A stretch of 64,000 nucleotides of DNA, from assembly GCA_963841445.1 (NCBI GenBank), contig CAWJCP010000002.1, forward strand, positions 1,550,001 through 1,614,000, given 5' to 3'. The notes under the pieces are model-generated. The model worked only from the letters and a program-made list of their open reading frames with translations, was not told where the DNA came from and did not search any database. The translations under genes were made by a program, and so were the position numbers. Positions 44,276-52,535 of the stretch are shown here, piece after piece. This stretch comes from Mayfieldus sp963841445 (GTDB lineage Bacteria > Actinomycetota > Thermoleophilia > Solirubrobacterales > 70-9). How positions within the stretch are numbered: position 1 is the stretch's first letter; every line of letters begins with the position of its first letter.

Positions 44276-45440
44276 TTAGGCGATCTGAGTCAACCCGGTC
44301 TCGAGCGACCTGCGGAGGGCTGCCGCCTCGAACTCGACCCTGACCCGGACGAGGTTCGTCGACAAGCCCGAGTAGGGGTCGAACAGCACGGTGGCGTTGC
44401 CCAGGAACGTGATGAACGCCGACGGGTCGACCAGGGTCGGGCTGCTGATCGACGGCACGACCCTGACGGCCAGCGTCCACACCGGGCTGCCCGAGCTCTC
44501 GAGGTCAACCCTGAAGATGTAGTCGCCCGTCCCCGGCTGGACGCTCAGATCCAGGTCTGCTGCCGCCGCTGGATCCAAGGCGAGGTAGCGAGGCACCCCA
44601 CCCCGCTCCTGCATCTCGGAGACGGCTCGGCGCACATCAGGGACCAAGTCGCCAGTGGCAGTGAACGCCGGTACTGAGCCGCTCTCGACCTCTGCGACCA
44701 CCGCGGCGTCCCAGTGATCGTTGAGCCGCCGACCGACCTCGCGGCTCAGGAAGTCCTGCAGGGCGCGCCGGGCCGAGAAGACCTTCGACGGCAGGTTCTC
44801 GACGACGAGGGCGTACTGCTTCGCGTTCACGGTGACGAGGCTGACATCGACTGGCAAGACCGCCTTTTCGCTGGTCGCGTCTACGGCACGCTCGACACCC
44901 GAGACCGCGTCCTGCCCGACACTGACCACGTAGTCGTTGGCGACGAACTCGGGCTCGTTGCCGGCGCTGGTGGGGAAGTCCTCGCTCGGCAGCACCGGGA
45001 ACACCCACCGGTTGCTCGGTACCGCTTGTGCGGTCGCCCGGCCGTTTCTCGGTGGCGTTTGCGCTGGCGTTGGAGCCTGGGCCAGCACCGATGCGAGGGG
45101 TACGTCGGCGCGCAACTCGCCGCGCTGGACGTCGATCTGCTTGGCGACGCCAGCCCAGCCGCGACCGGTGCCGACGCCGAGCCGGGAAGCGAGCTCTCCG
45201 CTCATCCCCTGTTCAGCGTCGCCGAGCTGGCCGAGTAGCCCCAGCTCCTCGGACTCGGCCTTCTGCAGCTTGACGTTGGTCTTGCCCAGGTGCTCGGTCA
45301 GGCCCTTCGTGCCGCTGTGATCGCCACTCGCCTTGGCCGCGGCTGTGGCAGCTTCCAGGTCGCGCTTCCGCCCGTTCCCGGCGAAGTTCGCGGACGGTGG
45401 TCTGGACTTGGTTGATCTCCGCGCTCAAATCTCTGTACAT
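44276..45440 (-). pseudogene. HK97-type phage major capsid protein, one frameshift near 45370
   Basis: Starts at the ATG at 45440 behind a strong ribosome site (AGAGGAGG). The N-terminal coiled-coil scaffold region MYRDLSAEINQVQTTVREL changes frame near 45370 and continues LEAATAAAKASGDHSGTKG. The body shows FPTSAGNEPEFVANDYVVSVG (E-loop/P-domain region) and the A-domain end GDYIFRVDLESSGSPVWTLAVRVVP followed by FITFLGNATVLFDPYSGL. Joined length is about 388 residues, normal for the family. No prohead protease, portal or terminase gene is nearby. Either a relic or a domesticated shell protein; relic is more likely. Confidence 0.78.
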
Positions 45441-45535
45441 CGTTGCCTCCTCTGCCGTCTGGGTTCCTATTCCAGTTCTGCGGCGTGCCTCGGACGGAAC
45501 CGTGCTGTTGACCCAGGCGTTGTCCCGAGAACGAC

Positions 45536-45559
45536 TGCGGCTCCCCGGAGGGAGCCGCA
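45536..45559 (-). terminator. hairpin downstream of tRNA-Phe
   Basis: TGCGGCTCCC and GGGAGCCGCA form perfect 10-bp arms around a 4-base loop, beginning 18 bases after the 3' end of the leftward tRNA gene. It lies on the island side of the att repeat, so the element would have supplied the terminator after integration. No T-run follows. Confidence 0.65.
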
Positions 45560-45576
45560 AACCGCTTGGCTATGGG

Positions 45577-45623
45577 ATGGCGAGGGGCAGAATCGAACTG
45601 CCGACACCACGATTTTCAGTCGT
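45577..45623. repeat. attachment-site repeat (attL), 3' half of tRNA-Phe
   Basis: The 47 bases shared with 42908-42954, here part of the complete tRNA-Phe. It includes the anticodon stem-loop, variable loop, T arm and acceptor strand, the usual crossover region of tRNA-targeting tyrosine recombinases. Confidence 0.88.
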
Positions 45624-45650
45624 GTGCTCTACCAACTGAGCTACCTCGCC
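45578..45650 (-). tRNA. tRNA-Phe (GAA)
   Basis: 73-base cloverleaf read leftward. Acceptor stem GGCGAGG/CCTCGCC with discriminator A, D arm GCTCAGTTGGTAGAGC, anticodon arm ACGACTGAAAATCGT with anticodon GAA, and T arm GGCAGTTCGATTCTGCC. CCA is not encoded. All stems pair. The 3' half is the integration site of the island to its left; the GH15 gene begins 51 bases beyond its 5' end in the other direction. Confidence 0.97.
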
Positions 45651-45701
45651 GGAACTCGCCGCTCGGAGATGCTCGGCGAAGCAGAAGGTTAACTTGACCC
45701 G

Positions 45702-47357
45702 ATGGGCAGGATTCGCGCGCTTCCGCTGCTCGGCGCCGTGCTCGCCGCAGCGCTGCTGGTATCCGGCGCCTCCGGGGCCGATCCACGCACGCCGGCGGCG
45801 CTTCCCGGCCATGCGGCCCCTTTCCTCGGCACCTCGGTGGTCGGGGACGGCGGCCTGCTCGCCGCGATCGACGACTATGGCGACGTCGTCGACCTGCGCT
45901 CTCCCGGGCCCGCCGGCGAGGCCCAGATCGTCAACCCGTTCGCGCGCCAAGCGGCCGGGTCGGTGCCCGCCGACACCGGAATCGTCGCCTCGGCGACGGC
46001 CAGCGGCTCTGCTCCGCAACCTCTCTGGAAAGCTGCCCGCCTGGACCAGGGCTACCTGAGGGGGAGCAATGTGCTGCGCACGCGGGCGCGGGTCGGCGGG
46101 GCGAGGGTCGCGATCGAGGACACTGCATCCGGCCAGCGGCTCGCGCGGCGGATCGTCGCCAGGGCGGCCCCCGGCAAGCGCCTCGTCCTGCGCCTCGAGC
46201 TGAATCTCGACCTCGCCGGGACGGTCGCGGGAGACGCGATCGCCCCCACCGCCGCCGGCTTTCGCCAGCGCGACGGCTCGCGCGTCGCGCGCTGCCGGGT
46301 TACGCCACGACCGACTGCCAGTGCGGTTCGCGTTGGGGACGCTGCCGAGCGGCTGCGCTGGAGCGGGCGCGGCCTGCTGCGAGTCTCAATCTCCTGCGGC
46401 TTCGGTGCCCGGCCGCTACCGGCGCAGAGCCTGACCTCCACTTCGGTCGCCCGCGATCGAGAGTGGCTGGCGGCGCGCCGACCGCTCGGGCCCCGGGCGC
46501 CAGCCTGGGCGCAGCGGATGTACTCCCGCTCGCTGCTCGTCCTGCGAGCGCTCACCGACCGTCGCAGCGGCGCCGCGGCAGCGGCGGCCCGCGACCACTG
46601 GGCCTACGTCTGGCCCCGCGACGCCGGCACGGTCGCGATCGCGCTCGCCGCCGGCGGCTACCGAGCCGAGGCCGGCCGAGTGGCGCGCTTCCTCGCCCGC
46701 CTCGACCTCGACTCCGGGGCCCGCTTTCGGGGCGACGGCTCGCCGGTCAGCGACGGTCGCGCCCTACCCGGGGACGCCGCCGGCTGGGTGGCGGCTGCCG
46801 CCAAGGCCACAGGGATTCGCGCATCGAGGTCGCTGGATTCCGACTGGCGCGGGCGCGGCGATTACGGAGAGCGCGACGGCGACAGCGGCGACTACCTCGC
46901 CAACGCGATCGCAAGCGGCGTCCCGGCGATCGAGATAAGGCGCCTGTTCGCGAGTGACAGCGGGCTGGTGCGGCGGGCGGGGAATCCCGGTTCGGGCCTC
47001 GACTCCGCCGCCGCCTGGGCGGTGCGACCCTTCCCGCGCCGGTCGCTGTTTCCGTTGGTTCGCCCCTCGCTGCTCTCGATCGACTCCGGCGCGGGTCGCT
47101 TTGGGCTCGTTCCCTCGCAGGATTGGCCGCGCCGCGAGGCCTGGACGGCCCCCGCTGCCTGGAGCGCCTGGAGCCTGGCCGCGCTCGGGGAGCGCGAGGC
47201 CGCCCTGCGCCTGCTCGCCGCGGTGCGTCGCGCCGCAACTCCGTCCGGGACGATTCCGGAGCGCGTCGCTCCGCGAACCGGTCAACCTCGATCGGCGACG
47301 CCGCTGGGCTGGAGCCATGCCTTAGTTCTGCTTGCCCTGCGTCAGCTCTACCCGTAA
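45702..47357 (+). CDS. secreted GH15-like (glucoamylase-related) glycoside hydrolase
   Basis: 551 residues with an N-terminal signal peptide (LPLLGAVLAAALLVSGASGAD). The C-terminal (alpha/alpha)6 domain carries the family hallmark DHWAYVWPRDAG near residue 300, LDSDWRGRGDYGERD, LVPSQDWPRREAWTAPAAW, and the closing TPLGWSHALVLLAL. Family 15 enzymes release glucose from alpha-glucans or trehalose. The catalytic glutamates cannot be assigned with certainty, so activity is unproven. Followed after 13 bases by a lipoprotein gene. Confidence 0.78.
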   Translation: MGRIRALPLLGAVLAAALLVSGASGADPRTPAALPGHAAPFLGTSVVGDGGLLAAIDDYGDVVDLRSPGPAGEAQIVNPFARQAAGSVPADTGIVASATASGSAPQPLWKAARLDQGYLRGSNVLRTRARVGGARVAIEDTASGQRLARRIVARAAPGKRLVLRLELNLDLAGTVAGDAIAPTAAGFRQRDGSRVARCRVTPRPTASAVRVGDAAERLRWSGRGLLRVSISCGFGARPLPAQSLTSTSVARDREWLAARRPLGPRAPAWAQRMYSRSLLVLRALTDRRSGAAAAAARDHWAYVWPRDAGTVAIALAAGGYRAEAGRVARFLARLDLDSGARFRGDGSPVSDGRALPGDAAGWVAAAAKATGIRASRSLDSDWRGRGDYGERDGDSGDYLANAIASGVPAIEIRRLFASDSGLVRRAGNPGSGLDSAAAWAVRPFPRRSLFPLVRPSLLSIDSGAGRFGLVPSQDWPRREAWTAPAAWSAWSLAALGEREAALRLLAAVRRAATPSGTIPERVAPRTGQPRSATPLGWSHALVLLALRQLYP

Positions 47358-47370
47358 AGATGTTGGAAGC

Positions 47371-48381
47371 TTGGGAACTCTGCGCGCCAAGTCAGTAGCG
47401 TTCGTGCTGGCGCTGACCCTCTGCACCGCGTTGGCGGGATGCGGGGAGAGCGGCGCCAAGCGATCCGTCGACGCGCGCTCGGAGGCGCTGAGCTTCTTCG
47501 CCAAGGATGCCCCCGCGCTCGTCCTGCTGCGCACCGAGCCGCCCGCCGATCTGGTCGCGATCAACCAGGTCGCGGCCGGGCTTCCGGCCTGGGATCGGCT
47601 TCGCGCGGCGATTCTGGCTCCGCTTCACGTCGCCGGCCTCGGCTCGCGGCAGTTGCGGCGGCTGGCGCAGCCCAGCGAGGAACTCGAAGGGATCGACTCC
47701 TCGGCGTTGGCGCTCGGTGCGCCCGATCCGGGCGACCTCGCAAGCGGCCGTCAGTTGCTCGTCCTCGCCACCGACCAGTCCGACCTTCTGTCCCGCTATT
47801 TGCGGGAATCGGCATCCGCCGGGCGAGTCAAGCGGGTGGGAACCCTCGATGGCGCGGGGCTCTACGAGGGCCCCGGCTTCGCCTTCGCGGCCCGCGATGG
47901 GGTGCTGGTCTCCGCCGCCAGGATCGCCGAAGTGCGCGCTGCCCTTCGACGCCGCGACGGGGACAGGGACAAGCGACTTGACGATGGCTTCGTCGAGTCG
48001 CTGTGGGCCGATCTCCAGCGACCCGGGCCGCTGCTCGTCTACGCCGACCTGGGCAAGGTGCGCGAGTCCGATCCCGGCCTGGAGCAGCTGGGCAGCCAGG
48101 CGCCGTGGACCGGAAAGCTCGGCCCGACCGCGGCCTCGGCGCGAGTCGAGGACGGCGCCTTGAAGATCGAGGACTTCTCGAAGACGACCGATGGAGACCT
48201 GACCTCCGCCGAGCTGCCGATAGGAGCTGAGCCTTCACGCTTTGAGATCACCGCCGCCAGCGCCGCCTCGCTGATCCCACCCGGCCCGGTCCGCGAGCTG
48301 CTGCTCGGGCTTGCGCCGATCCGCGGCGAGGCGACCGCATCATCGGACGAGGTGCGGCTGCAGGTGACCGTGCGCGGGTAG
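47371..48381 (+). CDS. lipoprotein, DUF3352-like
   Basis: 336 residues from a TTG at 47371, chosen because GGAAG just precedes it and it begins a clean lipoprotein signal (FVLALTLCTALAGC, lipobox LAGC). The mature part ALSFFAKDAPALVLLRTEPP and the repeated pattern of alternating strands resemble DUF3352 surface proteins of actinobacteria, whose function is unknown. Probably co-transcribed with the GH15-like gene. Confidence 0.72.
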   Translation: MGTLRAKSVAFVLALTLCTALAGCGESGAKRSVDARSEALSFFAKDAPALVLLRTEPPADLVAINQVAAGLPAWDRLRAAILAPLHVAGLGSRQLRRLAQPSEELEGIDSSALALGAPDPGDLASGRQLLVLATDQSDLLSRYLRESASAGRVKRVGTLDGAGLYEGPGFAFAARDGVLVSAARIAEVRAALRRRDGDRDKRLDDGFVESLWADLQRPGPLLVYADLGKVRESDPGLEQLGSQAPWTGKLGPTAASARVEDGALKIEDFSKTTDGDLTSAELPIGAEPSRFEITAASAASLIPPGPVRELLLGLAPIRGEATASSDEVRLQVTVRG

Positions 48382-48391
48382 GGTCGGCGAA

Positions 48392-48811
48392 ATGGAGATC
48401 GAGTTCATCGCGAGTTTCGCCGCGATCGCGCCAGACCCCCCGAAGAGCCGCGAGCTGTACGTGGATGCGCTCGGACTTCCCCTGAAGGGGGGGCAGGCCG
48501 AGCCTGAGTACTTCCACAGCGAGGAAATCGAGGGCTCCAAGCACCTCGGCGTGTGGCCACTGTCGCACGCGGCGAAGGCCTGCTTCGGCTCCGATCAGTG
48601 GCCGGATGACCGGCCGGTTCCCCAGGCGAGCATCGAGTTCGAGGTCGCAGACGCGAACGCGGTCGAGGATGCAGCCGCCGAGCTGGAGGGCAAGGGCTTC
48701 GAGCTGCTGCACGGAGCGCGCGAGGAGCCCTGGGGGCAGACGGTCGCCCGGCTTCAGTCTGCCGAGGGGCTGATCGTCGGACTCTCCTACGCGCCCTCGA
48801 TGCACGACTGA
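48392..48811 (+). CDS. VOC (glyoxalase/bleomycin-resistance fold) protein
   Basis: 139 residues with two beta-alpha-beta-beta-beta modules: SRELYVDALGLPLKGGQAEP, then ASIEFEVADANAVEDAAAELEGKGFELLHGAREEPWGQTVARLQS. Metal ligands are not fully conserved (E in the second half is present). Substrate unknown. Stop and the next, opposite gene's stop are 7 bases apart. Confidence 0.82.
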   Translation: MEIEFIASFAAIAPDPPKSRELYVDALGLPLKGGQAEPEYFHSEEIEGSKHLGVWPLSHAAKACFGSDQWPDDRPVPQASIEFEVADANAVEDAAAELEGKGFELLHGAREEPWGQTVARLQSAEGLIVGLSYAPSMHD

Positions 48812-48818
48812 GCGCTCA

Positions 48819-49343
48819 TCAGCCAAGAGCGGCGAGCGTGCTGGACACGGCCTGCGCCGCCGACTCGGCTGCGCTGACACCGGGCATCTCGGCCATCGCG
48901 CCCTCGCCGCGCGCTTGCCAGCTGCGCAGCGTCACCACTTCGCGACCGAGCCGGCGCGCGAAGCCGATCTCCGACAGCGTCCCCCATTCGCCGCCGATCG
49001 CGATCACCGCCTCGCCACTCGCGACCACGGCGAGGTTGCGGGCTTGGCCGATCCCCGTCGCCACGACGTAGGTGCAGTGCGGGTTGGCCTGCGCGATCGA
49101 CTCCGAGGGGAGGATCCCGATCACGGTGCCGCCAGCCTGGGCGGCTCCCCGCGACGCCGCCTCCATCACGCCTCCGAGCCCGCCATTTACCAGCACCGTG
49201 CCGGCCTCCACCAGCAGCCGCCCGACCTCCTCCGCGAGGCCGGCAAGCTCGGAGTCCTGCTCGCAGCTGCCGGACCCGATCACCGCGATCTGAAAGCGTC
49301 GCTGCTGACCGGCTTCACTCATCCCCGACTGCGCCTCAGCCAA
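48819..49343 (-). CDS. TIGR00725/LOG-like Rossmann protein
   Basis: 174 residues (an internal ATG at 49322 may be the real start). Motifs IAVIGSGSC, LVNGGLGGVMEAASRGAAQAGG and AIGGEWGTLSEIGFA match the TIGR00725 group, related to lysine-decarboxylase-like LOG proteins and molybdenum-cofactor carrier proteins. The cytokinin-LOG PGGxGTxxE motif is altered to GGEWGTLSE, so nucleotide binding rather than LOG activity is likely. The start overlaps the end of the helicase gene by 8 bases. Confidence 0.8.
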   Translation of the reverse strand: MAEAQSGMSEAGQQRRFQIAVIGSGSCEQDSELAGLAEEVGRLLVEAGTVLVNGGLGGVMEAASRGAAQAGGTVIGILPSESIAQANPHCTYVVATGIGQARNLAVVASGEAVIAIGGEWGTLSEIGFARRLGREVVTLRSWQARGEGAMAEMPGVSAAESAAQAVSSTLAALG

Positions 49344-51630
49344 GTGGGCTCCTCTCGGCCGCCATCTGCCCCATCAACTCCAGCGCGCCCGCCTTGTGCA
49401 GCGGCTCGTTGAGGTTCCCGCACTTCGGGCTCTGCACGCAGGAGGGACAGCCGTCGGCGCAGGGGCATTCGCCGATCAGCCGCTCCGCGTCGCCGAGCAG
49501 CTGCTCGAACTCGTGGTAGCCGCGCGCCGCGATCCCGACCCCGCCCGGGTGGCCGTCGTAGATGAAGATCGTCGGGCTGCCGGTCTGCATGTGCACATTG
49601 GTGGAGAGTCCGCCGATGTCCCAGCGGTCGCACATCGCGATCAGCGGCAGCACCGCGATCTGGCCGTGCTCGGTCGCGTGCAGGGCGCCGAGCAGAACCT
49701 CAGGCGGGAGCTGGACATGGATCCGGTCCGGGAGCACATACCAGAGCGCCTGGGTGAGGAAGTTCTGCTCCGGCAGCTCCAGCGAGACGATGTCGATCGG
49801 CTCATGGTCGGTGAGGCTGACCCGCTGGAAGGCGATCACCTGCTCGGTCACCGAGACTTCTCCCAGCGAGAGCTCGACGCCGGCGGTCTCTCGGCTGTCG
49901 CGGATCCGCTCGATGTAGATGTCCGTTTCCTTCTTCGGGCGGGTGTAGAAGTCGCCGTCGAAGGCCGAGACGACGGCGCGCCGGGCCTCGATGTCGAGCC
50001 GCTCGACCTCGTAGGAGCGCCCGAGGTGCAGGTAGACCGCGCCGGGATGAATGGTGGTGAAGGCACGCTCGGCCTCGACCAGCCCGAGCAGCTCGCCCGA
50101 TTCGCGCTCGATCACCGCGACGCTGTCCGGCGACGCCGAGCGCAACGGGATCCGCGCTGCCGGGAAGCCGCTGCGGCGGGGAAAGAAGCGGCCCTTGCTC
50201 TCGCGCAGCTCGCCGGCTGAGACGAGGCGCCCGGCGCGGTCGCGCCATCCCGCACCGAAGATCTCGTCGTCGGCGTCGGTGAGTGGCATCTCGTAGGCCG
50301 CCGCGATCAGGTGCTGGGCGGAGATCTGCTCGGAGGCGTGGTCGAGGATCGCCGCCTCGACGGGGCGCTCGAGGAACTCGGCCGGGTGGCGGCTGAAGAA
50401 CTGGTCGAGCGCGTCCTGGCCGGCGACGTAGACGGCGAGGCCGCGGCTGCGGCGCCCCGCGCGGCCCCACATCTGGCGCAGGCTGGCGACGGTGCCGGGG
50501 AAAGTGACGCAGATCGCCGCGTCGAGCTCGCCGACGTCGATTCCAAGCTCCAGGGCATCGGTCGCGACCACCGCGAGCAGCTCACCGGCCGCCAGGTCGG
50601 CTTCGATGCGGCGGCGCTGCTGTGGGGTGTAGCCGGCCCGGTAGGGAGCGATGCGCTCCGCCAGCTCCCCCTTGCCCTCGCTGGCCAGGCGATCGCGAGC
50701 GAAGCGCTGGATCAGCTCGATCCCGCGACGGCTGCGCAGGAAGCAGATCGTCCGCACGCCATGCGAGACCAGGTCGACGAGCAGGTCGGCGGCCTCCGAA
50801 AGCGCCGAGCGGCGCGTCCCTGCCGCCTCATCGATCAGCGGCGGGTTCCAGATCGCGATCTCGCGGCCGGCCCAGGGCGCGCCGTCGTCGTCGATCAGCC
50901 GGAACTCGGAGCCGGTCAGCCGCTCCGCGAGCTCGACCGGGTTGGCGATCGTCGCCGAGGCCATCAAAAAGCGCGGCTCGGCACCGTAGTTGCGCGCCGC
51001 GCGGCGCAGCCGCCGCAGCACGTTGGCGACGTGAGAGCCGAAGACGCCGCGGTAGGTATGCGCCTCGTCGACGACGATCCAGCCGAGGTTGGCGAGGAAG
51101 TCGCCCCACTGCTTGTGGTGGGGCAGCAGCCCGACGTGGACCATGTCGGGGTTGGAGAGCACGAGGTTGTTGCGGCGGCGAATCGCGGGGCGCTCCTCGC
51201 GCGGCGTGTCGCCGTCGTAGATCGCCTCGCGCAGGTTGGGCGGCCGCAGCTGGGCCAGCTTTCGCGCCTGGTCCTGGGCCAGCGCCTTGGTCGGATAGAG
51301 GTACAGCGCGCGCCACTTGGGCCCGCGGGCGATCGCGTCGAGGACCGGCAGGTTGAAGGCCAGCGACTTGCCCGACGCGGTTCCGCTGGTGATTACCAGG
51401 TTCGACTCGGCGGCGGCCTCGAAGGCCTCGAGCTGGTGCGAATAGAGGCTCTCGACCCCGGCGGACCGCAGCGCCTCGACCAGACCAGGCTCCAGGGAGC
51501 CGGGCAGCGGCGCCTGGCGGGCGCGTCGTTCGCCCTCCGAGCTTTCCGCGACCAGGCGGCCGTCGCGCCGGCCGGGGTCCAGGGCGATCGCCCAGGGCGT
51601 CTCGAGCAGGCTCTTAGCCGGAGTCGCCAT
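49336..51630 (-). CDS. DEAD/DEAH helicase with DUF1998 Zn domain (MrfA/Hrq1 type)
   Basis: 764 residues from the ATG at 51630. SF2 motifs: ITSGTASGKSLAFNLP, LYPTKALAQDQ, VVDEAHTYRG, LMASATIANP, and QMWGRAGRRSRG. The C-terminal domain has a four-cysteine cluster (CPCADGCPSC..KCGN), the DUF1998 signature found in Bacillus MrfA (mitomycin-C repair) and fungal Hrq1. A DNA-repair role for interstrand damage is inferred from the family. Start overlaps the folP-type gene by 17 bases. Confidence 0.92.
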   Translation of the reverse strand: MATPAKSLLETPWAIALDPGRRDGRLVAESSEGERRARQAPLPGSLEPGLVEALRSAGVESLYSHQLEAFEAAAESNLVITSGTASGKSLAFNLPVLDAIARGPKWRALYLYPTKALAQDQARKLAQLRPPNLREAIYDGDTPREERPAIRRRNNLVLSNPDMVHVGLLPHHKQWGDFLANLGWIVVDEAHTYRGVFGSHVANVLRRLRRAARNYGAEPRFLMASATIANPVELAERLTGSEFRLIDDDGAPWAGREIAIWNPPLIDEAAGTRRSALSEAADLLVDLVSHGVRTICFLRSRRGIELIQRFARDRLASEGKGELAERIAPYRAGYTPQQRRRIEADLAAGELLAVVATDALELGIDVGELDAAICVTFPGTVASLRQMWGRAGRRSRGLAVYVAGQDALDQFFSRHPAEFLERPVEAAILDHASEQISAQHLIAAAYEMPLTDADDEIFGAGWRDRAGRLVSAGELRESKGRFFPRRSGFPAARIPLRSASPDSVAVIERESGELLGLVEAERAFTTIHPGAVYLHLGRSYEVERLDIEARRAVVSAFDGDFYTRPKKETDIYIERIRDSRETAGVELSLGEVSVTEQVIAFQRVSLTDHEPIDIVSLELPEQNFLTQALWYVLPDRIHVQLPPEVLLGALHATEHGQIAVLPLIAMCDRWDIGGLSTNVHMQTGSPTIFIYDGHPGGVGIAARGYHEFEQLLGDAERLIGECPCADGCPSCVQSPKCGNLNEPLHKAGALELMGQMAAERSPLG

Positions 51631-52513
51631 CACCCTCCGGACCATCTCGGCCGGCCTGAGCCACGCCACTGGCGACCCGCACCGCCTGCAGGGCGCTGGC
51701 GTCGTGGAGGCGCAGGATCGCGGCGCCCGAGGTGACCGCGAGCGCCGCCGCCGCCGCTGTCGCCCACTCGCGCTCCGAGGCCTCGGCGCGGCGATCCCAT
51801 GATCCCCCCAGCACCGCGCCGAGGAAGTCCTTGCGCGAGAGCGAGACATACAGCGGGCGACCGAGCGCGCTCAGCTCGTCGAGCTTGCCGAGGATCAGCA
51901 GGTCCTCCTCGACGCCGAGGTCGAAGTCGAGCCCCGGATCGAGCACGACCTGCTCGGCGCCGACGCCACGCTGCCGGGCGGCCTCGAGGCGATCGGCGAA
52001 CCAGCCCAGCAGGTGCTCGAGGACGTCGTCGTAGGCGGGCACTGGGCGGTCCTCGCGCGGTGGGCCCTCGGTGTGCATCAGCACCAGCCCGCAGCCGCTC
52101 TCGGCGACGATCTCGAGCATCTCCTCGCTGCCGCCGCCGATGTCGTTGATCGCCACCGCTCCCGCCTCCAGCGCCCGGCGGGCCACCTCGGGGACGAATG
52201 TGTCGGCCGAGACCGGCACGCCTGCCCCGGCCAGCCCCTCGATTGCCGGAATCAGGGGCCGAGCCTCATCCTCGACCGCAACGGACGGGCCGCTGCGGGC
52301 AGCGACCGCGCCGACGTCGAGCATCTCGAACCCTTCGGCCAGCAGCCGGTGCCCGTCTTCGATCGCCTGCTCCGGGGTGCCGCTGCGCGCCCCCTCGTAC
52401 ATCGAGTCGCCGGTCACGTTGACGATCCCGACGGCGAGCGGGTCGCCGCGGCGAAGCACTCGATCGGCGAGCCGCCAGCTCCAGGTCTGCGGCTCGGTGA
52501 GTTTCGACTCCAT
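51614..52513 (-). CDS. folP: divergent dihydropteroate synthase
   Basis: 299 residues from the ATG at 52513. TIM-barrel pterin-binding residues are kept: VSADTF, AINDIGGG, DPGLDF, LSRKDF, and RLHD. The two pABA loops differ strongly from the family: the usual NVTPDSFSDGG reads NVTGDSMYEGA, and the usual GGESTRPG reads GAVAARSG. So the protein binds a pterin-like ligand but may not use pABA normally. No other folate genes (folE, folB, folK) are near. Overlaps the helicase start by 17 bases. Confidence 0.8.
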   Translation of the reverse strand: MESKLTEPQTWSWRLADRVLRRGDPLAVGIVNVTGDSMYEGARSGTPEQAIEDGHRLLAEGFEMLDVGAVAARSGPSVAVEDEARPLIPAIEGLAGAGVPVSADTFVPEVARRALEAGAVAINDIGGGSEEMLEIVAESGCGLVLMHTEGPPREDRPVPAYDDVLEHLLGWFADRLEAARQRGVGAEQVVLDPGLDFDLGVEEDLLILGKLDELSALGRPLYVSLSRKDFLGAVLGGSWDRRAEASEREWATAAAAALAVTSGAAILRLHDASALQAVRVASGVAQAGRDGPEGDGDSG

Positions 52514-52535
52514 CGACCGGCTACCGTAGCCGCCC

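Larger units (their letters stand above)
42908..45623. mobile_element. integrated-element (prophage) remnant at tRNA-Phe
   Basis: A 2.7-kb segment bounded by a perfect 47-bp direct repeat. One copy is the 3' half of the intact tRNA-Phe (45577-45623); the other (42908-42954) is a stranded tRNA fragment with no 5' half. Inside are a tyrosine recombinase fragment, a SnoaL-like gene, a short unexplained segment and a phage-type major capsid gene. Site-specific integration at tRNA 3' ends followed by large internal deletion is the simplest reading. Portal, protease, terminase and tail genes are all absent. Confidence 0.85.
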
